This document shows, one piece after another, positions 34,227-46,169 of a stretch of 64,000 nucleotides of DNA; the first letter of the stretch is position 1, and the number at the start of each line of letters is the position of its first letter. The stretch comes from Schistocerca nitens. Lineage: Eukaryota; Arthropoda; Insecta; Orthoptera; Acrididae. Below the pieces are notes generated by a model. It was given only the letters and a program-made list of their open reading frames with translations. It did no database searches and was not told where the DNA came from. Location: assembly GCF_023898315.1 (NCBI RefSeq), contig NC_064616.1, positions 702,241,389-702,305,388 of the forward strand. Reading direction: 5' to 3'. A program made the translations under genes and the position numbers.

Positions 34227-34422
34227 TGGTTCAAATGACTCTGAGCACTATGGGACTTCACGTCTGAGGTCATCAGTCCCCTAGAACTTAGAACTAATTA
34301 AACCTAACTAACCTAAGAACACTATACACACCCATGCCCGAGGCAGGATTCTAACCTGCGACCGTAGCGGTCGCGCGGTTCCAGACTGTAGCGCCTAGAA
34401 CCGCTCGGCCACCCCGACCGGC
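34227..34422 (-). repeat. SINE-1 full length, with TSD
   Basis: A minus-strand full-length copy with target duplication ACAGGGCGTCTGA at 34214-34226 and 34423-34435. It is inserted in the Tc1-like relic. Confidence 0.95.
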
Positions 34423-34889
34423 ACAGGGCGTCTGACTCGGAGCTTTCCTTGATGTAACCGATTTGCAACAGTTCTTTGTGTCACTGTGGTGCCAGCTGCT
34501 GCTCAAATTGCTGCTGTAAATGCAGTTAAGTTGCGCCAGATCCGTACGCCGAACACGATGGTCTCCCTTCTCGGTAGTATCACGTCACCTTCTGGAGTCT
34601 CTTCTTCTTGCGACCCATATATTCTCGTGACCACCACTGCCAGCAGATGTACAGTGGCAACATTCCTATCAAATCTGTCTGCAGTAGCACAGAAGGAACA
34701 CCCACGTTCCTATAGCCCTATTATACGAGCAAGTTTAAACTCAGTGTGGTGTTGACAATGGCGTCTTCGTCGCCTTAAAGTCATTGCTGACTAACACCTA
34801 CTCACCACGTCCAATCTCAAAAGTAATTAACCCTCACGACCTTTACAGCATGTATTTAAAACAAACCTGATTTGTATTCTCAGAGTGGT

Positions 34890-36853
34890 GCTGCTAGCGC
34901 CATTCTTACGAAACTGGAACGAAATTTGAACAGACATCATCTTTCAGATGAAGAAGCCTTTAGGGGCTCAGTATTAGTTTGCTGTGTATGAGTTTGGCGA
35001 TCCTGGCGTTCCTGAACTCGAGACCAGTAAGCGCCAAGAGTCCTCTGTCACCGTAGGTTCTGGGCATGCTGCAGGGACTACTGTGCTGCGAGGCGGCGGA
35101 ACTTCGTGTGTCACACGGAATGGGGATCTTGGCTTGACCGCTCGGATCTAGAGGATGTTAAAATCCTTTGTAAAAAAAACCTTCAGTCTCATGTCGTACT
35201 GCGCGCTGATGAGTTACATGGCTGTTGAGGTGGAAGAGTCGTTATCGGGCAACCTCTGGGGAACCTGTCACATCTCAGTTGTAAAAGGCTTACCTAGGCA
35301 AGTGGGGCTCTGTCTAAGTAGACCTGGATGGATCCTTCGTAAGTTTCCCTTCCCCCTCCCAGTGAAATGGGTTGGCCGCTGGAAGGTACCAAAACGCAGT
35401 CTAATAAGAGGGCTAGATTAGCAAGTCCTCTTGACTCCGTTAGTGGTATCAGAATTCATGGTGTTTGTCAGAGTGTCTACATAATAGTTAAAAGAAAAGA
35501 AGTCAGTTTCATCATTCTACACACAAAAAGATTTAGAGGGCATTGCTGGAACCATAAAATCTGTCAAGCGCTTGAGAAGTGGGACGCTGTTGCTCGAAAC
35601 GTCTAGTTCCCAACAAGTGAAGAACCTTCAGAAAGCTCAGTGACTCGCTGAGTATGCAATTGAAACCGAACCACGCAACACCTTCAACTGCAGCAAAGTT
35701 TTTGTGATTTGCAGCGATCTGGTTGACGTTCTCCAAGAAGAAATGAAAGCTGAGTCGTCCCTGGAAAGCATTGTTGATGTGCAAAACATTACGAAAAACG
35801 CTGTATGACGATCTTGTCAAATCAGACTCTTTTGTAATTACATCTAACAGCACCAAACTTCCAGAGCATGTAAGGGCACGTTTCCTTCACCTAAATATAC
35901 AGCCTTACTTCCTGAATCGAATGTACTGTTTTAAATCCCAGCCCTTTAGGAACACTACTCCTGATTGTAAGAGAGAAGCCACTTGTGGCAAATATGGCAA
36001 AGCCACCCAGAATGAAGTTGGTTGTTCCTCTCCTCGGATGTGTCAAAACTGCTGTTGGGCTCACCCAGTCTGAAGCAGAGACTGCAGTGTCTTCCTTGAA
36101 GAACGGAATATCCAGGAGACAAAAACGACAAAGCCCATCCCATAAGTTGAAGCCAAAATTATATACAAGACCATGCTGCCGCCAATGTTCGCTGCCTCCT
36201 TTGCTTCTGTTCTCAAACGGGCAGTCCAGAAAACCAATGCCGCTACACAAAAGGCGGCTGTTATTGTTAGCACTATTACTTGCGTTTGTCAGCCAATTGT
36301 TCCAATAGCTACCAGAGTATCGCCTTCAGAAGGTGTGTAGGAAAGACCCTGGAGCGAATGGTTAAACGTCGTTAGAGAATAGGCAACTCCTTAGCCGCAC
36401 TCAGTGTGAATTCCAGTTATTTTGGTCCACTGTACACAATCTGGCCGTGCTAGAGGCGACTATTCAGCATCGCTGCGTCGGTCTATTCACTTTGTCCAAC
36501 TTGTTTATGCAAATTTTAGGGAGATGTTTTTAATGTGTTGACTGGGTGACTGGCTCACCCATGTTTTTTGTAAGTGGTCAGCCAGTCACATTCCCTGTGC
36601 CTTTGTTTTAGCTCTTCCGTGGTTTTACTTCTGTTTTCATCCCATGTGTAGCACATCTCACCGTTTTCCGTTGCATTGAGGCCAGTGAGACAGAGTGTGT
36701 GGATCAGAGCGAGTGAGGTGGGAATGTGTGAATAAGTGTAATTTTATAGGTTTCCTCCTCACTGTGCGACAAAAATTCTTATCATTCTATCCACATTCAT
36801 TTCTTTTAATATGTGTCAGTGTGCTGATAATCTCGGCGTTGAGCGCGAGGAAG

Positions 36854-36855
<2 letters not shown>
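34890..36855 (+). pseudogene. RNase H-type LINE: 5' region, gag-like ORF1 and 3' end
   Basis: This contains ORF1 of an I/Jockey/Loa-type element in several frames. An upstream basic segment (TQSNKRARLASPLDSVSG) lies near 35380-35440. A middle part (LPEHVRARFLHLNIQPYFLN) follows. Next is a degenerate run of CCHC zinc knuckles around 35930-36070 (CGKYGKATQNEVGCSS, CQNCCWAHP). Then comes the post-knuckle EERNIQETKTTKPI segment. ORF1 packages element RNA. ORF2 is absent: after about 36350 the sequence goes to a 3'-terminal segment ending GATAATCTCGGCGTTGAGCG, then a CA repeat. I read this as an internally deleted copy. The 5' limit is a guess. Confidence 0.6.
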
Positions 36856-36901
<46 letters not shown>

Positions 36902-36904
36902 ACA
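36856..36904. repeat. (CA)n microsatellite
   Basis: A dinucleotide CA tract of about 45 bp with one CATA interruption lies at the 3' end of the RNase H LINE relic. The Thr/His repeat in the overlapping reading frames is produced by it. Confidence 0.95.
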
Positions 36905-38255
36905 GACGTAGAAGCACACCTACCAACTTTCGTTTGTGTCGCACAACTCCTTCTTGGTGTTGCGATTTTTTTCTTTTTTTGCGTCAGTGTATGAACTGTT
37001 AAACATTACAATACTGACGGAAACTGGTTTAGCCAATACAGATTATGTATACGAGCACTGGCTGGTAACCTTTGTAGTCAAATTTAGTGAGCTCGCGGAT
37101 GCCTTACGCTATCAACATAGCAAATGTGAAGTTCTGACCTCGTTCGCCATCGTTCTGTACTCCGAGCTTGTGCTTTGTATGTAATAACATCGTTGTCAAC
37201 AGATTGCTTAACCCTAAACTTATATCATTTTTTTTACTACATGTCGCGACATTTACAGGCTCTAATAGTGGTATGTGTGGCTTTCACACAAAACCAGATT
37301 TTCTTAATGAAAGGTCATGTCCAGTTCCGTATTCCAATCATTTTTATATTGTGTTATATCTTTTTTGGGGTATAAAGTTCATTTAATTCATATGAATCCT
37401 TCTTGGTCTACGAAGATACACAACATTTATTGTCATACTCTTCATTGTCCAGAGGATTATGAAATTACAATAAAGAAACCTTCTGGGTATAAATCAGTAC
37501 ACGAGAGAAGTCGGAAAAGATACGGCTGAGTTCGGCAAGAGCATCACGTCAGCGAGTCACGACAGAGTCTGTGAAAGCAGAAGTTTCTAAAATAAAGAAA
37601 CTGTGATTCTGAAGGCAAATCTTCTTGCGAAATATTCTTGAGAACATCGAGAAAGTTTACCACCGAACATAAAGTTAGTTGTCGGGTCTACGTGTCGCAG
37701 AAGGTAATCGATCCGAAAGTTATGAACCTGAGTCAGCATAGACACTGAATTTAATTCTGGAAAATTTTTGCGGTCTAATATATTTGAAAGGAGGGTGTAG
37801 TTAGTACGAGTTCTGTCTATGAGAATGAAATAATTAATAAATAGAAATTCACTGAAGAGTCTTAAGATAAAAGTAGATTCAGCCGACTACATAATTCCCA
37901 TCATTCGAAATAGTTAGGAAATCTTTCTTCAACTGCAACCGCAATCATTTACAGGGCAGTGGCTAAAAATTGACGATGTTGTTTATCCATTTTCGATCCA
38001 TGAAGAGCAATGAAACACAGAAAAGTATTTAATGTGTTTAGACGGTCATTATCACGTGTTTTTGAACAGTCACACGAGAAGTTATTAGGACTTAATCAAC
38101 CTATAACCGAATATACTGCTGAAACATTTACCGAAACTGATGGATGTGTCTGTTTACCACTTTCGGTGAGCTCCTGCTGTCCAGTACCTTCCATCATTTA
38201 ATCTAACCATTGTACAGTGCCATATGTTCTCTGAAAGTGAACTCTTTATCTTCGT
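36905..38255. other. No recognised feature
   Basis: This has short overlapping frames only, no element ends and no motif. It is T-rich in the first 500 bp. Confidence 0.5.
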
Positions 38256-38269
38256 CTAGACGTATATTG

Positions 38270-38529
38270 CGTCCGCAGCTCGTGGTGTTGCAGTAGCATT
38301 CTCGCTTCCTGCGCACGGGGTCCCGAGTTCGATTCCCGGCGGGGTCATGGATGTTTCCTCCCTCGAGATAATTGGATGTTGTGTCGTCTTCATCATCATC
38401 ATTCATACCCATTACGGTAGGAGGAAGGCAATGGCAAACCACCTCCGCTAGGACCTTGCTAGTATGGCGGAGCGGGTCCCCTGCATCGTCCCCTACGCTC
38501 CTCGGAGTATGGGACCTCATCATTATCAA
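38270..38529 (+). repeat. SINE-4, tRNA-derived, with TSD
   Basis: A 260-bp element whose head (GCAGCTCGTGGTGTTGCAGT ... GAGTTCGATTCCCGG) has tRNA-like A and B boxes unlike the other three SINE families here. The body contains a (CAT)n stretch. The perfect 10-bp duplication ACGTATATTG at 38260-38269 and 38530-38539 defines it. Confidence 0.9.
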
Positions 38530-38984
38530 ACGTATATTGTGCAGTGATAATTTTCTACGTGTAAAGCTGTGAGAATGGCATTGTCGCTATTACATTAGTT
38601 TAAGTTATATGGGGTAGATAAGAGGCAACTGTAAAACGATTTAATACCGGACAGGAAATTTTGACTTTCACTGTGTTTCAAAAAGAATAAAGAGAAATCG
38701 CAAGTTCTCAGTAAACTATCCAATCTTAGTCGCTGGAAGAGTTTTAGTACAAGTTTTTTGTCACGCTGTTCTAAAGAGGCAGGTAAAGTTCTGGAAATGA
38801 ACCGTGCTCATAATTGGCACGCATATACTCTAACGCCCTGTCTACCACTGTAATAGACACAAGATGTCAAGTGAATAACGAGAGAAGTAATACAATGATG
38901 TATAAACACAATCTGTTGGCTTGATTTCGTGTGTTAAGAGTCAGAAAAACTTTTGATATAATAATCGGCAGGGATGACTGATAA

Positions 38985-39062
38985 TGTACCGATAATGTAC
39001 CCTCTGCCAGGCACTTTACTGTGAACTGCCGACTAATAACGTAGAGGTAGATGTAGATGTGC
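38985..39062 (+). repeat. LINE 3' end remnant
   Basis: CCCTCTGCCAGGCACTTTAC followed by a GTAGATGTAGATG tail matches the terminal 3' UTR and tail of the CR1/L2-group LINEs elsewhere in the window. A tandem GATAATGTACC duplication precedes it. No coding part remains. Confidence 0.65.
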
Positions 39063-39324
39063 TGCCACTGATAACCGTTGAAAGTGGGCAATGAATCTGA
39101 AATTGCCCTTACGCGACAAGGAGTTGGGCATCCATGAAGAATTCCACTTATGTTTACCTTGAATGTTTACTCTTTCCCCGAGAGACACTATGTGGTAATG
39201 TGTGGGGGAGCGAGTATTAAATTATTTATTGGGAACAGGGCAAATTTTTCAGGGGAGGTTATTCATTACCCGTTGTCAGAAGTTGGGCTTCGCAACCATC
39301 TGCTTGTACATGAGCCTCTCACGA

Positions 39325-39470
39325 AGGAAGTGGTGTTTGGGTTTAACGTCACATTGACGACTATGTTATTAAAGATGGAGCTCAAATTCGAACTGGAGGA
39401 CGGTGAGGGAAGGAAATCGGCAGAGTCCTTTTCAACATAGCCATACCGGTATTTGTTTTGATTTAACCAC
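39325..39470 (-). repeat. SINE-3 fragment, diverged
   Basis: TTTAACGTCACATTGACGAC, GGGAAGGAAATCGGCAGAG and ATTTGTTTTGATTTAACCAC align in order with the SINE-3 copy at 2749-2994. The divergence is high and the tRNA head is largely lost. Confidence 0.65.
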
Positions 39471-39942
39471 TGACCTCTCTGGTGGACAATGATAATTGGA
39501 GTGGTACGGAAGTACCGTGATTAGGTGATAAAATAAGGAAAATGACAACCCTGGTTGAATGAAATATAGTTCTCTTGAATCATGTCGGTGAGAGCACGGA
39601 ACCCCAAAATATTAGAGGTGCAAGGCCCGTGTTACTATACGGAAAAAGAGCGCGGCAGTGCTGATAGTGGCCTGTCAGTGAACATTGGATACTAGGAAAC
39701 ACGGCTCAAAAAACCGTAATTTTAGTTCTAAATACGCGAGTTCGATGACAGTATTTTTCATTTATGCTTCAAGGGTTGGTCTCCCAGTCTAGCAGTAGAA
39801 TGCATGCCTAGAAACCAAAAGATTTTTGTGACCTTGCAAAGTATTATAGTCGAGAAATCTCAGTCAAAACTGAGGTTAAATTCTCGTATCTGGGGTTCAA
39901 TCATGTAAAATTTTGTAAATGAATTAGATCGTCTTTTGACTA

Positions 39943-41272
39943 CGAGGTGTGGCTAGAAAAAAACCGGACTAGTACTGGTGAAACAATGAAACGAATGCAA
40001 TAAGGCTGAAAGTCACGTGGCCTGTCACGTGACTCTCGCTCCGGCTACTGCTCGAGTTTCATCTGCCTCCTGCACTCAGTCTGCCCGTGGCGTCTGTTTT
40101 AAGTAGTTGACGTTTTGTCTGTGCGTCGGAAAATGTTGAGTGTACAGAAAGAACAGCGTGTTAACATCAAATTTTGTTTCAAACTAGAAAAATCTGCAAG
40201 TGAAACGTTTGTAATGTTACAACAAGTGTACGGCGATGATTGTTTATCGCGAACACAAGTGTGTGAGTGGTTTAAACGATTTAAAGATGGCCGCGAAGAC
40301 ACCAGTGATGACACTCGCACTGGCAGACCATTGTCAGCAAAAACTGATGCAAACATTGAAAAAATCGGTAAACTTGTTCGACAAGATCGCCGTTTAACAA
40401 TCAGAGCAGTGTCTGAGTTAACAGGAGTTGACAAGGAAAGTGTTAGGCAGATTCTTCATGAAAGTTTCAACATGAACAAAGTGTGTTCAAAAATGGTTCC
40501 AAAGTGTCTCACAATTGAACAGAAGGAACGCCGAAGAATGATTTGTTCTGACATCCTAGAAAACATTGAAAGTGATCCCACCTTCTTACAAAATGTTATT
40601 ACTTGCGATGAATCGTGGTTTTTTACTTACGATCCCGAAACTAAACGCCAATCGATGCACTGGAAAACTCCTGGTTCTCCACGACAAAAAAAAGCACGAA
40701 TGTCAAAATCGAAATTCAAGGCAATGATGATTGTTTTTTTTTTTTTTTTTTTGACATCAAAGGGATTGTACACATTGATTGGGTACCAGAGGGACAAACA
40801 GTGAATCAGCATTACTACATTAGCGTCCTGGCTACCCTACGTGAGCGAGTACGGAGAAAACGGAACGATTTGTGGAGAAAAAAGTCATGGATCCTTCACC
40901 AAGACAATGCCCCAGCTCACAGTGCGTTGTCAGTGAAGACGTTTTTGGCAAAACACAACATTCCCATCTTAGATCATCCACCCTACTCACCTGATTTGAC
41001 CCCCTGTGACTTTTTTCTTTTCCCTAAAGTCAAGTCAGCTTTGAAAGGAACTAGATTTGAGACTGTTGAAGCAGTAAAAAAAAAGCGACGGAAGTAATGT
41101 ATGGACTTACCGAAAATGATCTGCAGCATTGCTATGAACAGTGGAAAATTCGTATGGAGCGGTGTAGAGACCGAGGAGGAGAGTACATTGAAGGAGATAA
41201 CATGAAATTGTAAATAATTGTAAATAAATGTTTTTTCCAGCATCAGTCCGGTTTTTTTCTAGCCGCACCTCG
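39943..41272 (+). mobile_element. mariner element, second copy
   Basis: A 1330-bp copy of the mariner at 19919-21240, in the opposite orientation. It has the same 28-bp terminal repeats (CGAGGTGTGGCTAG at 39943; GCCGCACCTCG ending at 41272) and TA on both sides (39941-39942 and 41273-41274). It is nearly identical to the first copy outside a few substitutions and two homopolymer indels. Confidence 0.95.
40133..41213 (+). pseudogene. mariner transposase, two frameshifts
   Basis: It is colinear with the intact 357-residue transposase. It reads correctly from MLSVQKEQRVNIKF through ITCDESWFFTYD. A run of about 20 T at 40734-40752, longer than in the intact copy, then shifts the frame. The second half reads from about 40801 (NQHYYISVLATLRERVRRKR). 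It keeps LHQDNAPAHS and SPDLTPCDFF, so all three catalytic Asp codons survive. A second shift occurs in an A run at 41076-41084, where the intact copy has AAAAGAAAAA. Substitutions against the intact copy are few, so inactivation looks recent. Confidence 0.95.
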
Positions 41273-41274
41273 TA

Positions 41275-43835
41275 TATAATTATTTATTTGTAAAGCCCAA
41301 TACTGGAATATCGACCGTGCGGCCATTAACAAATGGAAATAATTGCGCCTTAGCACATGTCAAAATTTAAAAATTATCTGATACTCTAACGTAGAAAATT
41401 ATTACGAGTTGTCCTCTTACATTGAAAGAGTTAGCGTGCCGCTGTGCCAGGAAGACAACAGATTTTGGTTCTCACGCTGGCACAGCTGATGTGGCTACTG
41501 GGCCGAGCGAGCATTGTACTTCCTTAACACGTTACACATGCTCTCTATGAATCTGAAGAAGTGCTATTAAATATTAATCGATCCTTTTCATACTTAGTGT
41601 ACCAAATTCTATCGATAACACAACCATGTTGTTAAAATTTCAAATCAATAACTTCAATACTTTCGGAGATATAAATGTTTACCTAAAACACATAATAACA
41701 GCGCTGGCATTGTAAAACCGAGTTAGGGACTGTAATTTATTCACCTACAGTATCAACTGTAACTCCAGCTAAGAGGATAGGTTCATATAATCTAATTTTC
41801 TGGAATTTTCTTTATTTTCATTACCACAGATTTCTGACGTAATTAAAAGTACTTTGGAAAATTATTATTTCGTTGTGTTTTGGTTGTGTGAGTGTTTTGG
41901 GGAGACAGAGAGTGAATGGAGGGCATACGTAAAGTGAGAATGTGATATTTTATTAAAACTATGCAAATGAATGCGCGAGAAAGTTGTTGTGCAATAGGAG
42001 AATGTGTGACGTATGTCCGAGTGAGCTTGATTCTGTAAAAGGCAGCCAGAAGGGGTGTGGAGTATTAAATTTGCTAGTAATTTATTTTGTGGAAACGATT
42101 TGTGTTTTGTTTTCATTAAATTTTATTTAATTTCGGAATTACGAGATTTCTGGCCTAAATTATCTGTGATACTATGATTGACTGACATTGAAAATACCGC
42201 GAGTATAGAAGTGCTCGAGATGATCTGAATAGCTGTTTAACATACTAGCCAATAGGAATTCAGCGTTTCCCGAGTGTCTGAGCAGGGTTGTGTGTCTCAG
42301 ATCTATGAGTAGAGATGATCCCTCGGAAGCCGTCTTCCGGTAGACCCCTATATTAAACCACGCTGATCAGATTTGTACCAGAATGAAGAAATTCACGCGT
42401 TTCAGCGGTTCTCGTGTCGTTGATGCAGAACGACTACAGTATTGGGTATTTTGTGAAAGTTTCAGCCTTGTGAGTGGTTTATTTTATGAGATATTTGCTT
42501 GTGAACCTTTCGTGTCGTACATAAACTCCACGTGGCGTGTTTCGTGCTGATTACGAGACATTATGGCGACGAGTACTTCTTTACAAGAAGCCTACTGGAC
42601 GACTGAATGTATTATCTCGCAAGCAGTCGTGGGTCAATGGCTATTTAGGACGTTCAAAATATCGTGTCGGTTTAAATATCTTCTGGTTGCTTTTGCGTGC
42701 AAACTTGTTGAAGAGACAGTCAGTCACATTCCATAATTAATGTCAGAATATTAAATACGGACTTGATAACCATTTTCCTTGTTTTAAGGACTCAGCGCAA
42801 CCAGGAGCACCTCCGAAGATGTCCAACGTAGCTTTGGACGAAACGTCAGGGAAAGAAGAGTTACACAGACCACGGCCATACAACCTGGAAGAATTCTAGG
42901 CAGCTGAAACATCCGGTCGTGAAAGCCTTCATCGTATGATTAAAGACAATAACCCAATTTAAAGGATTTTTTTTTAAAAAAAGGAGTCATGCAAGAATCT
43001 CGAACTCTCGATAGTTTAACTAACTTTCAACTGCTGCCCATGCATTGGAGCTCTGTGGTCTTTGCGTGGTAGGTATTTAGTCGAATTTTCGTCGACTCTG
43101 ATTCTGTCAGCATCTAACATCGCAGAGTGAAGGGTAGACAACTTGAAGCCTAGTCAGGTAGGTGGACTGATCATTGTGAACGATACTGAGAGACCAATCC
43201 TCCCCGCCGCAATATGACATGTCACAGAAGGTTGTTTCATTTCATTCTGCTCCTCATTATAACTTACGGCATATATTGCATTTTCAATGTGGTGTCTGTA
43301 TTCTGCTTTATTTTTGCATGCATCGATAATATTGTCTGATTCCATACTCGTTTTTGTTTCGTATAAAACAGAAGCTTATTTCGTCGCATATTGTTTTGTG
43401 GACGCTGTTCCTGCGTATGAAATAGTCTATGAACTGTTCGATTTAAATGCGTTGTAAGTATAATTTGCGTATTCTGCTTTATTTTAGTTCGCATCCGTTT
43501 TTCGTGCTTTCTCGCATTTAATGGAAACAGGTTTGGTACACAACTTTATTACATCTTGTCATGGAATGAGAATACATTTGTGCTTTGAATGATGTTGCTT
43601 CGTACCATAGAGTATGCTCTGCAGTATTAGTGACCAAGGCATCCTTACCTGCTGATGCTAAAAAGGCAACAGTAGTTACGTAATTGTGTTCACATGTCAT
43701 TAACAGATACTTCAAACAATAAGTTTTAGCAGAAATCGATTTACTACAACTATCCTCCCACTACAATGAAAATTTAAAAGCAAATAATACACACACACAC
43801 ACATACATACTCATGCTTTCGTCATTGGACCTACT
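41275..43835. other. No recognised gene
   Basis: Mostly AT-rich, with no transposase or LINE motif. Positions 42800-42860 (GAAGATGTCCAACG, GACGAAACGTCAGG) look like part of an interspersed repeat but I could not delimit it. A (CA)n tract lies near 43790. Confidence 0.45.
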
Positions 43836-43848
43836 AGTGACTTCTATA

Positions 43849-44042
43849 GCCTGCCGCGGTGGTCTAGCGGTTCTAGGCGGGCAGTCCGGAACCGCGCGAC
43901 TGCTACGGTCGCAGGTTCGAATCCTGCCTCGGGCATGGATGTGTGTGAAGTCCTTAGGTTAGTTAGGTTTAAGTAGTTCTAAGTTCTAGGAGACTGATGA
44001 CCTCAGAAGTTAAGTCCTATAGTGCTCAGAGCCATTTGAACC
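43849..44042 (+). repeat. SINE-1 full length, with TSD
   Basis: A plus-strand full-length copy with target duplication AGTGACTTCTATA at 43836-43848 and 44043-44055. The B box GGTTCGAATCC is intact. Confidence 0.95.
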
Positions 44043-44055
44043 AGTGACTTCTATA

Positions 44056-45041
44056 CAACCAAAGTTTACTACATGCAGCAGCATTAAGTACGGTGGAAGT
44101 ACGTTCAAACTGTACCACACAATCCTATGTTGAAATATGCACTTTGATACAGAGTATTTTTGCTGCATAATAATACCTGGGACAATAACTACTTACTCCC
44201 TCACTACTACTACAAAGCATACTCAGTGGCAAGGAGCAGGAAAATCCAAAGTTGGAATACACACTCTTTCCATGACAAGATGTAATAACATTGATTACCA
44301 ATCCCGTCAAAAGTTGCTAACATGGAGTTCTCCACTAAACGCTAGAAAGAACTAAAACGGATGATGACTGAACTAAATTAGAATACGTACAATATACTTA
44401 CAAAGTATTTAAATCGAGCAAATCCAGTGAAAAATGAAGTTTGACCGAAATCTACTTCGGGTCTGGTAGTCTATCAGTAAATTGCGAGAATGAAACACAA
44501 AAATTTGCCGCATTGAATCACGGTCAGTCCGCGGAATTTTCAAGCGACTCGAATTATTCTTACCAGAATCTACACATATCTGCTTCTATTCACAGTATGA
44601 ACTGAAGTACACGACCGTATTTGCCGTTTGTGCCTGAAGGCTAATCCCATAACTACTGTAGGTATTTTGATATACAAATACTTCGTGCAAATAGCCTGAA
44701 CCATGACGAATTAAAGTCGCCTGCCGCGTCTTCCCGTCTGTATGTGAAAGCTAATTTGAGGAACTGCGGTAGGGACTTTGATACGGTTTTCACTAATAAA
44801 TAGACTGATTCAGAGTGAATTTTTTATACATAATTTATTGCTGCTGCTCTAGGTAAGTTGTACGGTCGCAGATAATTAGTGCTATACGTGTGAAGATGGG
44901 GCAAGTCGCTAGTAGTCCATAAATGTAGTGAGAAACACAAAAAATATTGAACACACGTCGAAAATTAAATAAGCGAAACGTGTCTGGTAGGGAAACAAAA
45001 GGCTTTTACATGTGATTCTTCAGTTTCTCCCGGCGTATTTG
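44056..45041. other. No recognised feature
   Basis: AT-rich sequence with frames of 72 residues or fewer and no motif. Confidence 0.5.
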
Positions 45042-45216
45042 TTGCTCGAAGAGTCCACGGGTATACTGCCGATTCATAGCGTCCAACGGGCACAATATTT
45101 AGGCGATCAGACATGTCGCCATCAGCGCACCTGACGATGGCGACGTGTCTGATCGCCGAAATATTGTGCCCGTTGGACACTATGAACCGGCAGCATACCC
45201 GTGGACTGTTCGAGCA
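45042..45216. mobile_element. Near-perfect hairpin (foldback element)
   Basis: Two arms of about 83 bp are separated by a loop of only about 5 bp at 45125-45129. The left arm begins TGCTCGAAGAGTCCACGGGT; the right arm ends in its complement, ACCCGTGGACTGTTCGAGCA. Only a handful of mismatches exist. It would fold into a very stable hairpin. The core GATCGCCGAAATATTGTG is shared with the palindrome at 33644-33870. Confidence 0.85.
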
Positions 45217-45344
45217 GCCTTTTACACAGTCGCACAGACGAAAGTTATACATTAACAAGAAACTAACAATCAATTTCGTGACTGTGGTATATCATAAGAT
45301 ACATAAAATCATGGAAGATTGGTTGTGGCCTAATTGATAGTCTA

Positions 45345-46169
45345 TGTTGTTGTTGTTGTGGTCTTCAGTCCTGAGACTGGTTTGATGCAGCTCTCCATGC
45401 TACTCTATCCTGTGCAAGCTTCTTCATCTCCCAGTACCTACTGCAACCTACATCCTTCTGAATCTGCTTAGTGTATTCATCTCTTGGTCTCCCCCTACAA
45501 TTTTTACCCTCCACGCTGCCCTCCAATACTAAATTGGTGATCCCTTGATGCCTCAGAACATGTCCTACCAACCGATCCCTTCTTCTGGTCAAGTTGTGCC
45601 ACAAACTCCTCTTCTCCCCAATCCTATTCAGTACCTCCTCATTCGTTATGTGATCTACCCATCTAATCTTCAGCATTCTTCTGTAGCACCACATTTCGAA
45701 AGCTTCTATTCTCTTCTTGTCCAAACTATTTACCGTCCATGTTTCACTTCCATACATGGCTACACTCCATACAAATACTTTCAGAAATGGCTTCCTGACA
45801 CTTAAATCTATACTCGATGTTAACAAATTTCTCTTCTTCAGAAACGCTTTCCTTGCCATTGACAGTCTACATTTTATATCCTCTCTACTTCGACCATCGT
45901 CAGTTATTTTGCTCCCCAAATAGCAAAACTCCTTTACTACTTTAAGTGTCTCGTTTCCTAATCTAATACCCTCAACATCACCCGACTTAATTCGACTACA
46001 TTCCATTATCCTCGTTTTGCTTTTGTTGATGTTCATCTTATATCCTCCCTTCAAGACACCATCCATTCCGTTCAACTGCTCTTCCAAGTCCTTTGCTGTC
46101 TCTGACAGAATTACAATGTCATCGGCAAACCTCAAAGTTTTTATTTCTTCTCCATGGATTTTAATACCG
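45345..46169 (-). pseudogene. RTE-clade LINE 3' end
   Basis: A continuous minus-strand frame (45365-46135, 256 residues) encodes the C-terminal half of an RTE-type reverse transcriptase. It starts in the palm at MRFADDIVILSETAKDLEEQ. It continues with FCYLGSKITDDGRSREDIKC, VAMYGSETWTVNSLDKKRIE, WCYRRMLKIRWVDHITNEEV and RDRLVGHVLRH. It ends GRPRDEYTKQIQKDVG...DRVAWRAASNQSQD. The 3' end is an (AAC)n-type tail near 45345. No internal stop is present, so it is a fairly young 5'-truncated copy, but it lacks the endonuclease and most of the palm. RTE elements are a different lineage from the CR1/L2-group LINEs nearby. Confidence 0.88.

Larger units (their letters stand above)
33350..34790 (-). pseudogene. 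Tc1-like transposase, interrupted
   Basis: This reads right to left. Near 34740-34500 is the N-terminal helix-turn-helix in broken frames (ATADRFDRNVATVHLLA; RRETIVFGVRIWRNLTAF). SINE-1 follows at 34227-34422. At about 34060-33920 is TPTVGVVVAGAVSYNSRITF (the PGxMVWGAISY segment) and RPVVLPFMSSI. A palindromic insertion lies at 33644-33870. At 33640-33420 is AFQQGNAHAHTAVETLHVLQ, where the second catalytic Asp has become Gly. WPARSPDPSPVEHISDIIGE then keeps the final Glu. The catalytic Asp loss alone would inactivate it. Confidence 0.78.

Noticed and set aside
36695..37002. Frames with Thr-His repeats
   Set aside because: Translation of the (CA)n microsatellite, not a protein.
42800..42860. 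Fragment resembling the hairpin-element neighbourhood (GAAGATGTCC, GACGAAACGTC)
   Set aside because: It is too short and there is no inverted partner nearby. It was left inside an unassigned region.
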